DNA of 64,000 nucleotides from Rosa chinensis (Eukaryota; Streptophyta; Magnoliopsida; Rosales; Rosaceae), in assembly GCF_002994745.2 (NCBI RefSeq), contig NC_037094.1, positions 65,378,989-65,442,988 on the forward strand, in the 5' to 3' direction. Under the pieces are notes generated by a model, which did no database searches, was not told where the DNA came from, and saw only the letters and a program-made list of their open reading frames with translations. Position 1 is the first letter of the stretch. The number at the start of each line of letters is the position of its first letter. Positions 1-11,023 of the stretch are shown one piece after another. The position numbers and the translations under genes were made by a program.

Positions 1-164
1 TTGGGCGGTTACCAGTCTCGCCAGTCAATCAGCTTTAGCGTTCTTTTCCCTGGGATTTGTGTGATGGAGTGAAATTTGAACTTTTTTAGCAAGGTTTTGA
101 CGTACCCCAAATATGCCGCTAACTGCTGGTCCTTGGCCTGGAAGCTGTCGTTGACCTGGTTAAC
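1..164 (-). pseudogene. Element A pol: end of second RNase H domain
   Basis: The minus strand continues the aRNH domain that breaks off at 2651, matching residues just after the SDSQLVVN motif (QVNDSFQAKDQQLAAYLGYV and onward). Compared with element C (37930-38095) there is a one-base deletion in the CCCAGGG tract near 50. There is also a TCA-to-TGA change that would remove the last active-site region. This is a decayed fragment separated from the rest of pol by the solo LTR. Confidence 0.88.
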
Positions 165-983
165 TGTAACGTCCCGAACCTAAATTCACCGGTTTACTAG
201 TCATTGGGACGGTAAACGACCGTTACTTTCACTTTTACTTTCGGTTTAGTACTTTTAATGGCCCTAAAAGTTGACTTTTTGTTCGGGTCAAAATTTGAGG
301 AAATGTTCTTCATGAAAGTTGTAGGGGACGTTAAACCGAGCGCGTGCATATGTGGTACGTAAAAATCGGACTTCGTATGCGAGAGTTATGGCCAAAAATG
401 TGAAGTTACTGTTCATGGTAATTTTTGATAAAAATAGAAAGTTACCCCGGGTAGGTTTCCATTTCCGGAAACCCACCCTTCCTCTTTCTCTCTCCTCCCC
501 CCCGAGCTCTCTCTTCTCCGGTTCGGCGACTTTTCTCCTCCCATCGATTTCCGGCGATTCCGGCCACCAACCGGCGTGCCACCGGTCACCAGAGGAGCGC
601 CTCCTCCCTCCGAGCACCCTAGCAACCTTGGTGTTCCACGATTTGGCAGGAAAACCACGGATCGAAGCCAAAACCCCTCCGGCTGCAGTTTGGGACTTTT
701 GCCGATTTCCGGCGATTCCGGCCACCTCCGGTCCCCATCTCGCCGTCGAAGGTTCGGTTTTCATCACTGATCATTTTCCCTATGGCCTTGTATCACGATT
801 TGTTGTGTAGATGCCGAATCGACGAATTGAAATTCTAGGGTTCTTGAGGATTTCTGGGTTTTTGTTCATTGATCGATTTCGGCCGTTTTTAATGGTTATT
901 TGGGAATGTTGTAGTTGAGAAGTTGAATCAGTGTGTTGAGTAGGTGCCGCTGTCAAATTTTGGTGTCCATTGGAGTTGGTGGC

Positions 984-1029
984 AGTGGGCGGCGCCGCCA
1001 CTGTGGGCGGCGCCGCCACTGTGGGCGGC
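984..1029. repeat. 18-bp GC-rich tandem repeat in solo LTR
   Basis: About two and a half copies of GTGGGCGGCGCCGCCACT. Each copy contains the palindrome GGCGGCGCCGCC-like core, so single strands could form GC-rich hairpins. Lies inside the solo LTR. Confidence 0.8.
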
Positions 1030-1867
1030 TGTAACGGCGGCTAGGGTAGCTTTTTAATTTCAATTTCTAGCTAGTTAAATTCTATAATTATCATAGAGCT
1101 TGTATGTGAAGTTTGGTGAATTTTGGAGGAGTTTGGAATTGTTTGAGAATTTCCGAAATTTGGAGTTTTGTGATTTAATTGTGGGAAATCCGGCCGTTGG
1201 ATCTCCCTCGTTTTCGTTGTGGAATATATAAATTGAGGAATTGGTGTTGTGGAAGAGGTTTGGGGTGAATTTGAGAAGTAATGGAGATAGAGATTTTCGG
1301 ATTTCGTTTAAGTTCGTAATTATTTTATCGGATTGCCGTTTACGGAAATATAATTGTGTACAGGGCTATATCACGCGCTATGGCTAGATGAAGGAACTCG
1401 TTTGCGTGGTCGCCCAATAGTACTGTGAGTGGACCTTTGATTTTAATTGATGCATGCAAATTATATTCCGCAAGTTTTGAGTTTATCGATTTATCAATTT
1501 ATTTATCGAGCATTTTATTTTGGTTTTGATTATTGATTTATTTATTTGTTTGAACTTTTGAATTTAGATTCGTTATGCTCGATTTGAGGATTTTGTTTTA
1601 TGCGGATTCGGAAAATTTATACCATTGATTTTGTATTTATATTCAGCTCTTGGAGCTTTTTAAGAGATTTACGAAATAAGAATTCGAGGAAGCAAAACTT
1701 TGTACTTCTTTATACCCTACTTATATTGGAACTTGAGAGGATCTTGGCGTGCGGGGTCACGTCTTTATACACTTGGATTCTTATTTCGTGAGATATGTGG
1801 GGAAACTATACAGATTTATTGGCTTTCTACGATCTTCTTCCTCACCATACGCGGGTCATGTGAATAG

Positions 1868-2040
1868 GTCTCCTCCTCACTTACTTTGTGTTTGTGAGTG
1901 GCAGTGAGGTAGCTTTCTCCTCCTCACGTGGGTGGTAGTCGAGGTGATATTCTCCTCCTCACACAATCTATGTGTGAATGGAAGTTGAGGTTATTAGTTC
2001 TCCTCCTCGCACAATCTATGTGTGAGTGGCAGTCGAGGGT
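1868..2040. repeat. Imperfect 35-48 bp minisatellite in solo LTR
   Basis: Four units each start CTCCTCCTC(A/G)C and end near AGTGGCAGT(C/G)AGG (about 1868, 1916, 1951 and 1999). Units differ in length through internal deletions. The array lies in the second half of the solo LTR. No function can be inferred from sequence. Confidence 0.75.
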
Positions 2041-2650
2041 AGGTTGAGCCTGAGGGGCTCCATTCCCGTATGGTGAACCCATTTTCCCCATGTTCTTTTG
2101 TTGTTGTTCTTGACTAGCGGGGCTAGTCGGTCCTTTTTTCTTATTGCATGCATCGGGAGTTTTATTGAGATAAATGTGGGAAAGTATAAAACCCTTTTTC
2201 TTTCAATTATTTATTTTTGTTCACTCACGCTAACGTTTTTCGTCTACTTTCCCCTGGGCCTTTCGGTTTCTAATGCCCAGTTTGCAGGCGAATTAGTGGA
2301 GGTCGGGCGTACATGACATTTGAGGCATAGTTGTCACTACTTCCGCAGTGTAGGATCGCTTGATCCTTTACTCTTCTTTTATATCCCTGTGTATTGCTCC
2401 GATTAACCTTTGGGATTAGTATTTCTGAGTTTTGTGTTTTGTGAAAGTGGAGTTGTTGGTAAATGGGAGCAGGGTGGCTCCAAGAGTATAAGGTTGGTTT
2501 GCTTGAAGTGTTTTGTGTGTTTTACAGGTTTTTGGGTAGTCCATTTTAGAGGTAACTCTGCCGAATTTTTGGTAGAGTTATCCCTAAGGTGGGCCCCACA
2601 GGGCCACCTCGGATTTCAGGGTGAAATTCGGGGCGGGTCCTGTCATTAAC

Positions 2651-4309
2651 GACTAGTTGCGAGTCGCTGAATATGTTGACGCTGTCAGCTCCTGAGTCAA
2701 TGGCGAGGAGTAGACCGGCGACAAGTGCCTCGTATTCCGCCATATTGTTTGAAGCTTTGAAGTTGAATTTCAACGCGTACTCCGCGTTCAGTCCCCCGGG
2801 TCCTGTTAAGATGACTCCGGCGCCGCTGGCCTTGGCGCAAGCGGAGCCGTCCACATGCAGGTTCCAATCTGACTGTAGGGGAGTTGCCTCCTTACCGCTT
2901 ACTATTTCTGTTCCGGGCTCTGTTTGGGTACCGGGTTCCGGCTGACGCTCAGTAAGTTCAGCGATGAAGTCTGCCACTGCCTGGCCCTTCATGGCAGTTC
3001 TTGGCTTGTACTCTATGTCGAATTCGCTGAGCTCGATGGCCCACTTACTGAGGCGCCCCGAGTGTTCAGGGTTCTGCATCACTTGCCTCAGCGGTTGATT
3101 GGTTAACACATGGATTGTGTGAGACTGGAAGTACTGCCGGAGGCGTCTGGCGGCAACGATAAGTGCGAGGGCCAGTTGCTCCAACGGTGAATATCTTGTT
3201 TCTGCTCCATTCATGCCTCTGCCGGCGTAGAACACTGGGAGCTCATCCTGGCCCTCCCGCCGGACAATGGCGCAACTTATCGCCGTTGCCGAGACCGCTA
3301 GATAGATGAACAGTATTTCTCCTTGCACAGGGACAGAAAGGAGAGGGACTGCCGCCAGGTATTCCTTTAGGCCCTGGAACGCCGCCTGACACTCTGGGTT
3401 CCAGTCAATGACCTTCTTGTGAGTTGTTTTGAGGAGTTTGAAGAATGGGGCACACCTATCAGTTAGTCGAGAGATGAATCGAGAAAGGGCGGTTAACTTG
3501 CCCTGGAGGCACTGGACGTCCACCTTATACTCGGGGTTTGCCAGGTTAAGGATGGCCTGTACCTTATCCGGGTTAGCCTCGATACCTCGCTCGCTGACGA
3601 TGTAACCGAGAAATTTGCTAGCGGTGACTGCAAAGAAACATTTTTCTGGGTTGAGGCGCATATCATAGGCCAGGAGGATGGTTACTATGATCCTGAGGTT
3701 TGCCACATGTCCACTGGCCTTTATGCTCTTAACTAGCATGTCATCCATGTAGACCTCGATGATTTTTCCCAGATGCTCAGCGAACATGGCGTTCATCAAC
3801 CGCTGGTAAGTTGCACCGGCGTTCTTCAGACCGAAAGGCATGACATTGTAGCAGTAGAGGCCTTTATCGGTGGTGAAGGTGGTGCATTCCTGGTCGCTGG
3901 GGTGCATCCTGATCTGATTGTATCCGGAGAAAGCGTCCATCATGCTGAGGAGCTCGTGTCCGGCAGTTGAATCGACTAACTGATCGATACGAGGTAGCGG
4001 GAAACTATCCTTTGGGCATGCCTTGTTGAGATTTTTGAAGTCGACGCACATCCGCCACTTGCCGCTGGGCTTTTTTACCATTACCAAATTTGAGATCCAC
4101 TGGGGATAGATGACTTGGCGGATGAACCCAATGTCCAGTAGTTTGGCGACCTCCTCTCCGATTGCCCGGTACTTTTCCTCATCAAAGGCCCTCCGCTTCT
4201 GCTTGATAGGGTAAAAGGAGGGTTTGATGGTCAGGCTTATGAGTGATAATTTCAGGGGAGATACCTGGCATGTCCGCGTAGGACCATGCAAAGACGGCGG
4301 CGTTGTCAC
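2651..4309 (-). pseudogene. Element A pol: reverse transcriptase and RNase H
   Basis: This frame encodes a Ty3/gypsy reverse transcriptase: VDFKNLNKACPKD, then MDAFSGYNQI, then the catalytic YMDD box near 3740. Next comes a connection/RNase H domain that has lost its acidic residues (FIYLAVSATAISCAIV). A second, archaeal-type RNase H follows with VDGSA, AEYEALVAG and SDSQLVV intact. The frame is cut at 2650 by the solo LTR. The upstream junction near 4240 carries a one-base insertion relative to element C, so protease and RT lie in different frames. Known role: copies element RNA into DNA in cytoplasmic particles. This copy is broken. Confidence 0.9.
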
Positions 4310-5404
4310 GCAGGAATTGGGTGAGTTCTGCCTCCACCTCTGGATCTAGTTGGGCGCCTATACGGACTGTCCGCTCAGGGTGTTCGTCTGAGATGCAGAC
4401 AACCTTTAACGATGTGCCCGGGTTGACCGGCTCCTTCCTTACATATTTCTCCTCCTCATCCCTAGGATCCTCAAAGATGTTTGGTGGCGGCGCCTCATTA
4501 CCTACTGTCAGAATTTCATGGCGGCGCGTTGACCGCGTTATAGTCGTTGAATAACATTCTCGTGCCAGTTGCTGGCTTCCCCTCACACAACCCGTGCCAT
4601 TGGGTGTGGGGAACTTCATGAGAAGCATGTACCCGGCAATGATGCACTTGAGCTTGTTAAGCGCTGGTCGACCAATGATGGCGTTGTATGAACTGACACA
4701 GTCGACGATAATGAACTCCGTATGCACCTCCGCCATGCACGGACTAGTGCCAATAACCAAGCGCATGTAATCCGACCCTAGCGGTTGTGTGACGTCGCCA
4801 GAAAAGCTGAGCAATGGCTCGTGATCCTGGAGTAGTTTTTTGTTTCGCTTGAGATGGTCGTAGCAACCGCTGAAGATAACGTTGACAGCGGATCCGCTAT
4901 CCACTAAGATTCTCCCCACTGAGAATTTGCCAAGAATGGCATCGACCAAGAACGGGTCATCGTGGGGTAAATGCACTCCACGTTCCTCCTCCTCTGAGAA
5001 GGTAATAGGTTCCCAGCCTGATCTTGGGAGTTTGGCGGATCTTTCGTAGCGGATGTTGCAGACTTCCTTCGGATGATTAGCGCGTGCATAGCGCTTTCTT
5101 GCCCTGTGGGACATGTTGGTGATTGGAGCACCGCCATCGATGGTGTTGATGCGGCCCAAGGTCTCGACGTTGGCAATTACTGGTGGTGGTTGGCGAACCC
5201 TGAACTGCTCCATCTTGCCGTCACGGTACAAGGTCTCAACGGCTGTTTTGAGAGCATTGCAGCTATTGGTATTGTGGCCGCTGTCCTCGTGGTACTTGCA
5301 CCACTTGCCGGTGTTCCTGGGTTTACCCGTTTTTGGGTACTTTGGAGGGGGTGGCGGTGGAATCTGATCCTTGCACTGATTATAGATATCTTCATATGAG
5401 GCCG
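4240..5404 (-). pseudogene. Element A gag tail and aspartic protease
   Basis: The N-terminal part has the CHHC zinc-knuckle-like motif typical of Tat gag (CKYH, then GH, then SC, near 5290-5330). The retropepsin-type active site LVDSGSAVN follows near 4890, with a flap/IIGRPALN segment after it. The C-terminal part links to RT (HPERTVRIGAQL, FLRDNAAVFAWS). The frame shifts at about 4240 by one extra base, just before the RT domain. Homologous to 22100-23140 in B and 35300-36370 in C. Confidence 0.88.
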
Positions 5405-6893
5405 TTAAGACCGTGAAAACTGCATACCGCTGCGAGGACTCCGCCTGCTTGTTGCGGTTATCTCCATGGGTTGGGCGGTTTCCCCTGTTGTAAGGCTGGT
5501 CCTTCTGCCGCTTGTTCTGGTGGTGGCCCTGCTGCCACTCCCTCTTCTTGTCAGTTGGTGGTGCTGGGGGGTTTTGTTAGCTGTTTCCTGGTGACTGGAG
5601 GATGGTTGTGTTGACTTTGTTGGCGTTGCTGGTGGTGGTGGGGTTTCTCCATATGTGATGAATTCCGCCTGGGCGTGAATGACCGCCTCACTCATGACGT
5701 GGTCATACGTCGCATTGGGATGACTGTAATTGAGGTGATAGAGGAACGGTCCCTTGAGAAGTCCCTTCCTGAAGGCCGCTGATGCCATAGTTTTGTCTAG
5801 GTCGCGGCACTGAGACACTGCCGCCCGCCACCTTGTGACGAAGGCCTTCAGTGATTTGTCCTCCCCCTGCTTAACGCTGAACAGCTGACTTGTGTTGTGA
5901 TGCCCGGCGGACAATAAGATGAAACGAGAGTGGAAAGCGTGTGATAGTGCATGGAATGAGCCGACAGAACCTGGCGGACATTCAAAGAACCAGTTCATTG
6001 CCTCGCCATCCAGCGTTTCGCTGAACAAATGGCATAAGGTGGCGTCGTCGAAACCCTTGTTGTTGGTGACCTTCTTGAAGGTGTCCATGTGGACGAAGGG
6101 ATCGGACATTCCGCCGTAGTGCGGCATCTTTGGGGTTTTTGCATATGCTGGTCTGACAGCCTGCAGAATTGCAGCGGAAAAGGGCCCGGGTCTGGAAGTG
6201 AAGAGTGGATTCCGAGTTGGCGCTGGGACGCCCGACTCCGCCCGGATCAATCTCTGCTCCAGTTGGTGCATCCTTTCCAATAGCTGGGCGGTCGCCCCGT
6301 CGGTGGAATCGGTCTAAATGATCCGCTGGGCTGGCCTGCACCTCGGCACAGGCGGATTACCCTCTGTCCTCGCCCTGGTTTCTGAGCGGTTGGTGTGCGG
6401 GAGTGATTCCGCCTCCTGCTCTAACATTAGCTGAGGTATGGGCGGTGGTCCCATTCCCAACAACTCAGGTGGGTTCAGCGGTACCTGCATCTGTACGACC
6501 GGTCCTGGTACCAATGTTCCGGTGCTGGGTCGACTACGCCTGGTGCTACGTGACTGCTCGCTCTGTGCTGGGCGGTCGGTGGCCGCCAGCGTCTTCTTTA
6601 GTTCCTCAAAACGTGTCATTAGTGTAGCCACCTGCCTTTGGGCTTTAGCCTTTTCCCTGCGCTCCTCCTCACGTTCTCTGTTTGCCTTGTGAAGATCCGC
6701 CAGTGCTAGCTCGTACATAGTGACGAGATCTTGGCCTGATGGGCGGCTGCTGCCTGGATTTGCCACACCGCCGGGGTTGGCCGGGGTTGTGAATAGTGCG
6801 CGGTGAACGCCGATCGCGGGGTCGGAGGGTTGGGGGATGGCGGGCTGTTCTGCTTGCTCCTCCGCGTTTCCCCCGCTACGTACCGTTAGTCAT
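5405..6893 (-). pseudogene. Element A gag
   Basis: Starts at the conserved ATGACTAACGGT at 6893, 34 bases after the primer site, as in B and C. A 4-bp insertion a few codons in brings TAG into frame at once. Later a TAG (about 6316-6318) replaces the CAG present in C. The body contains a coiled-coil-like region (LHKANREREEERREKAKAQ), a proline-rich stretch and the retrotransposon gag domain (PHYGGMSDPFVHMDTFKK, ETLDGEAMNWFFE). The end of the frame is shifted relative to the zinc-knuckle segment. Gag would form the particle shell; this copy cannot. Confidence 0.88.
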
Positions 6894-6926
6894 GGTGATT
6901 GTAGCGGGATAACCTTCTGTTCAAGG

Positions 6927-6946
6927 GTTCCCACAGACGGCGCCAA
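6927..6946 (-). other. Primer binding site of element A
   Basis: TTGGCGCCGTCTGTGGGAAC on the minus strand begins directly after the LTR terminus ACA, identical in position and nearly in sequence to those of B and C. It is the expected site for a host tRNA primer. I do not assign the tRNA. Confidence 0.88.
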
Positions 6947-7462
6947 TGTTGATATCTGAAAGTCCAGCGGTAGCTAGACCCTAGCTAACGTTGATCCGGT
7001 GGGCGGATCGGTATTTGTGTTGCTCTCGAAGCTCCCGTCACCTGTCAAGTGAAATACAACGGACGTCAGAGGGAGACCGCGCCGGGCGGTCTTCTGCTCT
7101 CCGATGCCTAAGTTAGTCAATGTACTTGTGTTGACAGAGTAACAGTAGATGAGTATTGAATACGTAATTAATGAGGAGAGAGGAGAGAACCTTTTATAGG
7201 TGAGGAAGAGGTTGATCTTCTCTTTGTTTTCGATGTGGGACTGATATGCTTCAGTTCCCAGTTTCAGAAGCCTCTGATGCCATCTTGGCGTGGCGCGTGG
7301 CGGCGCGTCGACGGTGATCTGGAGATGGTCCGACGCTAAGGCTGTAGCCTGCCTGGCGGTGTGTCTGCGTGTCATTCCTTTAGTTGGAATTAGTACCTTC
7401 GGCGGTACAATGGGCGTGGCCCATTATAGCTAATTATGTTTGCAAATGTACATGTATGTACA
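6947..7462 (-). repeat. 5' LTR of element A (516 bp)
   Basis: Read on the minus strand it starts TGTACATACATGTACATTTGC at 7462 and ends ...ACA at 6947. It is closely similar to the LTRs of element C. A TATA-like CCTATAAAAGG lies at about 7190-7201 (minus), with transcription expected to begin shortly after it. Confidence 0.92.
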
Positions 7463-7736
7463 ATGTGTTTCACTCAAAAGCAATTTCACAACACGCGCCG
7501 CCATATGCTTGCTCTTCGATCTCATCTCCGCTAGATAACCCACAACATTCAAGATCAAGAGGTCTTTTATTTGGTTGTAATGGGGCTAAGGGCAAGTGGC
7601 TAATAGACATGAAGGATGAGGGAATACAAAGTCCATAGAAATCGGTGAAGCAACTCTCTCTTGTAGAGATTTAAGACTTTTGCTTTCGAATGCTAAGTCA
7701 CTCACTCTAAAACCCAATGTACAACCCACTAACTAA

Positions 7737-8791
7737 TAGGAATGAGCAAACGGGGAATTCCCTACCCCCGCGCCCAAATTTCCCCGCGCCCCCGTTCCCC
7801 GTCTGGGATATTATCAGATGGGGATTCCCCGCCCCACCCCCGCCCCCCGCAGTGGTCTTTTTTTCTTTTTTTTTCTATTTTCTTTCTTTTCAGTTTTTTT
7901 TTCCTTTTCTTTTTTGACAAAAAATAATTTTTTTATTCTTTTTATTTTCATCATTGTTTTGGTCGAATGAGTATTTCAAATGCTTGAGACAGTGTTTAAG
8001 AAAGAAATTGTTTGTTTAGTCAGGAGGAAGCAATACGTTTAAAACAAATATTTATTTCTATAAAACAATTTTCACAACCTGGCGATTAAATGTAAAGTAA
8101 TAAAATCCTGCTGCGTCTTCTCTCTTATTTCTATAAACCCCGCTGCGACTTCTCTCTCTGTTTTTTTTTTTTTTTGGCAAAAATCCGGCTACGTCTTCTC
8201 TAACAGCCAAAATTACAAATCACAATTATACGACATTCCAACAGTCTGATCCTCAAGGATCGCCTAGAGGATCATCTTTACCAATTTATACGACCATCCA
8301 ACGGTTGGATCCTCAAGGATCACCTAGAGGATCGTCTTTTCATAATTATACTATGATCCAACAGTCAAATCCTCACGGATCGCCCTTATGATCATCCTCA
8401 CAAAATTATACAAAGATCCAACGGTTGGATCGTCCCGGATCGCCTTTAGAATCATTCTCACAAAATTATACGACAATCCAACGGTCGGATCCTCCCGAAT
8501 CGCCTTGAAGGTGTATTCTGATTGGGAAAGATAAATACCCAGTATAAGTTTTCTGTTTTTTTTTTTTTAGAATAAGAAAATTATAAAAATGCCTCATATG
8601 TTGGTTTAAAAATAATAGTTCTCAATTAAAAAAAAAAAAAGATAAACGGGGACCCCGCATGGGTAATGGGAAATCCCGCCCCCACCCCCGCCCCCGCACA
8701 TGTGATGGGGAACCCCGCCCCTGCCCCCGCTTGACAAATGCGGGGAAAACCCGTGGGTACCACGCCCCCCGCCCCCGTTTGCTCATTCCTA
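7737..8791. mobile_element. Non-autonomous hAT element, 1055 bp, 8-bp TSD CTAACTAA
   Basis: Perfect 19-bp terminal inverted repeats (TAGGAATGAGCAAACGGGG at 7737 and its complement ending at 8791) are flanked by an exact 8-bp target duplication CTAACTAA (7729-7736 and 8792-8799). The 8-bp duplication and the TAGG-start terminus are hAT superfamily traits. There is no transposase ORF. The subterminal regions are rich in CCCCGC/GCGGGG strings on both sides, and the centre holds a 60-bp tandem array. It lies in the non-coding 3' region of element E. Confidence 0.9.
8221..8510. repeat. 60-bp tandem array inside the hAT element
   Basis: Five units with an exact 60-bp period (8221, 8281, 8341, 8401, 8461). 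Each has the pattern AATTATACNA..ATCCAACGGT.GGATCCTC..GGATCGCCT....GATCATC. Each unit is full of GATCC palindromes. The last unit is slightly truncated. Confidence 0.9.
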
Positions 8792-8799
8792 CTAACTAA

Positions 8800-11020
8800 A
8801 CTACGTAATACTTTTCTTTTTCTTTTCTTTTCACACAACCTTTTTTTTTTCCTACTTTTCGTTTCCTTGAACTTTCTTTCTATTTTCACTTTTTTTTTTT
8901 TTTAAGAACTTTCTTTTCTATACAAATCACTCACTCCCACACTTATTCTTTTATAACCTCACACTTTTGACTTTTTCTTTTCTTTGGAAGCACTCAAACA
9001 TAAAGTAATTCTCTCGAATCGCTTCACCAACTACCATGGAAGGGTAGGATAAAAGTGTTTAGGCTAAGTAGGGATTTGTGGTGCAAATGAATAAAAAGGC
9101 TAAATAAATAAATAGGCTCAAAGTGGCAATCTAGTGGTAAATATCTTTGGGCACATGCTTCTTTGGCCATGGTGATATTATGCCTAATGCCTCCATCCTT
9201 TCTATCATGTCGCGAGCTAAAAGTAGCCTCAAGAGGTCTCAAGCAAGTTCTAGATACGCAATGTCATGAAATTGTACACACATGAAGAAAAAGTGAATCA
9301 ACAATACATACACTATAGATATTAGACTCAAAAGCTCACAAATAAGGCATGCAAGTCAATCAAATCATCTATATGCTTCTCTAATTATGATGAACCAACC
9401 TAACCATATGCTATGTGCACACATATAGTCAAGCATAGATCACATATGCACTCAATTACAAAACAAATTCATAGTCCTAGATCATGCTTAGTCTATCCAC
9501 AATCATAACAAGTTAAGTCCATGGCTCGTCATTGGGGTTGGAAAAGGCATTAACCACTAAAATATAATTACATAAAGCTAATCTAATTTTTTTTTTTTTC
9601 ATAGGCACTCGAGCCCTCACCCCCACACTTAAAACCAACATTGTCCTCAATGTTGTAAAGTGAGCTCGAAAGCTAAATCCGTGTTGGATTTAGGCATGAG
9701 AGTGAAGTCCGGGCGAAAGCACAAAAATTAACATAAAAATAAAAATCTAAATGCAGAGTAAAGTTACGGAAACCCCCTTTGTCGACCCTCCATTGCTCAC
9801 GATCCTTGGAGAAGACTAATATGAGACACCAACCTCAAGGCACAAGGCCTTGACTTCCTTTATGTATACTCCATAATAGCTCTAGGTGCTCATGAAAAGA
9901 TCAACTCCATTGAAAAATATGTAGTGTCCAAGAGCAATGCGTCATAAATAGCCACCAAAGAATAAGGACAAGATCCTCCATTAAGATCATAGGCTTTGCC
10001 ACACCAAAATAACTCACAGCTGCCCATAGATTATTCTCCAAAGATGAAATGAAGTGCGAAGAAGTCCAACCAACCCGAGTGAACAAAACCAGTGAGTGCA
10101 GAGAACTTCCAGCAATGACCTTTCTGTCTTCACATGCCCATATCTCATACTCAGAAATATACAAAGAAGCAAGACCACTTGGAATAGAAAATAGACTCAA
10201 AGAGCTTTCTATCCATATAAAGTAAGCCATATATCTCCAACTGAGATGAAAACGAAAGCTGGTCAAAATTGCCAATCTGTCATGAAGACTTCTGCTGACC
10301 CTCAGTCACCAAAACTGTAATATCTGAAGCTCTAGAGGTGCAAAGAGGGTGAGACTAACTGGAAATAAAAGTAGACTCATGAAAATACATACAGTTAAAA
10401 TTTCACTTGAAAATCTGTCATGAGTCAAAAATCGTTGGCCTCCAAACTCACTGATCTGTTCTGCAGTTTCTGCTGTGCCCTGTTTCTGACCTCTGTTACT
10501 TGGAACTCTATATCTGAAGCTAGGAAGGTTCAAATTAAAAACTGTTTCTCCTGTATATATAAGACATATGAAGACACATCTCTGAAAAATTTTAGCTCTA
10601 AATTGATTGGGATGTAGAAGGTGTAGCTTCCCAAAGTGACTCTACAGTAGCTGTCTATGTTTTGACCTTCACACATTGACCACCAAATAACTGAAGTTCC
10701 AGAGACTCAGAATGGATCAAATTTTGGCACAAGATAGCAAACCCATAGGATAATAGTTTCAGAAATTTTCAGCTCAAATTACCATGTATATTGAAAACTA
10801 TAGTTTTCCAAAGTCAACTGAACATCTGAACAAAAACTGCCCACTGCAGAATGCATTCTTTCTTCACACTTCCAACTCCGAACATCTCCCATCCTCCCAA
10901 AAAGATGGCGAAAAAGCCTTATTGATGCAAAATGAACAAGTAAATTTCAAAACCACCTAGGGTTGCCTCCCTAGAAGCGCTTGTTTTTAAAGACCCCAAG
11001 CCGGTCTTCTTCACTTTTCT
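8800..11020 (-). other. Non-coding 3' region of element E
   Basis: No supportable gene. It contains pyrimidine-rich tracts (8815-8990), A-rich spacer, and a phrase near 9615-9655 ('CCCCCACACTTAAAACCAACATTGTCCTCAATGT'-type) that is common in the downstream regions of Athila-like elements. At 10300-10760 there are three diverged copies of a roughly 190-bp motif centred on TATCTGAAGCT/AACTGAAGTTCC. At 10960-10980 the CCTAGGGTTGCCTCCCTAG palindrome-like string follows the end of the protease frame. Confidence 0.55.
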
Positions 11021-11023
11021 TCC

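Larger units (their letters stand above)
165..2645. mobile_element. Solo LTR, 2481 bp, TSD TTAAC
   Basis: The insertion begins TGTAACGTCCCGAACC and ends GGGCGGGTCCTGTCA. It is bounded by a perfect 5-bp target duplication TTAAC (160-164 and 2646-2650). Removing it restores the RNase H reading frame of element A. The two ends are imperfect inverted copies of each other over about 25 bp, a habit of LTRs in the Del/Tekay group, so membership there is plausible but not shown. I see no internal primer site, polypurine tract, gag or pol, and no second copy of the terminus inside. It therefore reads as a recombined solo LTR rather than a short full element. ORFs inside it are not convincing genes. 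Confidence 0.9.
1..7462 (-). mobile_element. Element A: Tat-type Ty3/gypsy retrotransposon, 5' part only
   Basis: Reading from 7462 downward on the minus strand, the order is 5' LTR, primer binding site, gag, protease, reverse transcriptase, a degenerate RNase H and a second RNase H. The element then runs off the left edge of the window. Integrase, any antisense gene and the 3' LTR must lie outside. It is interrupted at 165-2645 by a solo LTR. The RT-before-integrase order seen in the homologous elements B and C, together with the second archaeal-type RNase H, places it in the Tat lineage of Ty3/gypsy. Its LTR and coding sequence resemble element C more than element B. The right flank starts ATGTG at 7463, which should be repeated at the unseen left end. 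Several frameshifts and stops make it non-functional. Confidence 0.93.

Noticed and set aside
288..1019. Overlapping open frames of 60-160 codons on both strands
   Set aside because: They lie within the solo LTR, overlap one another on both strands and show low-complexity Arg/Pro/Ser composition expected of GC-rich non-coding DNA.
7717..7927. Pro- and Phe-rich short frames
   Set aside because: Products of the CCCCGC clusters and T-rich tract in the hAT element.
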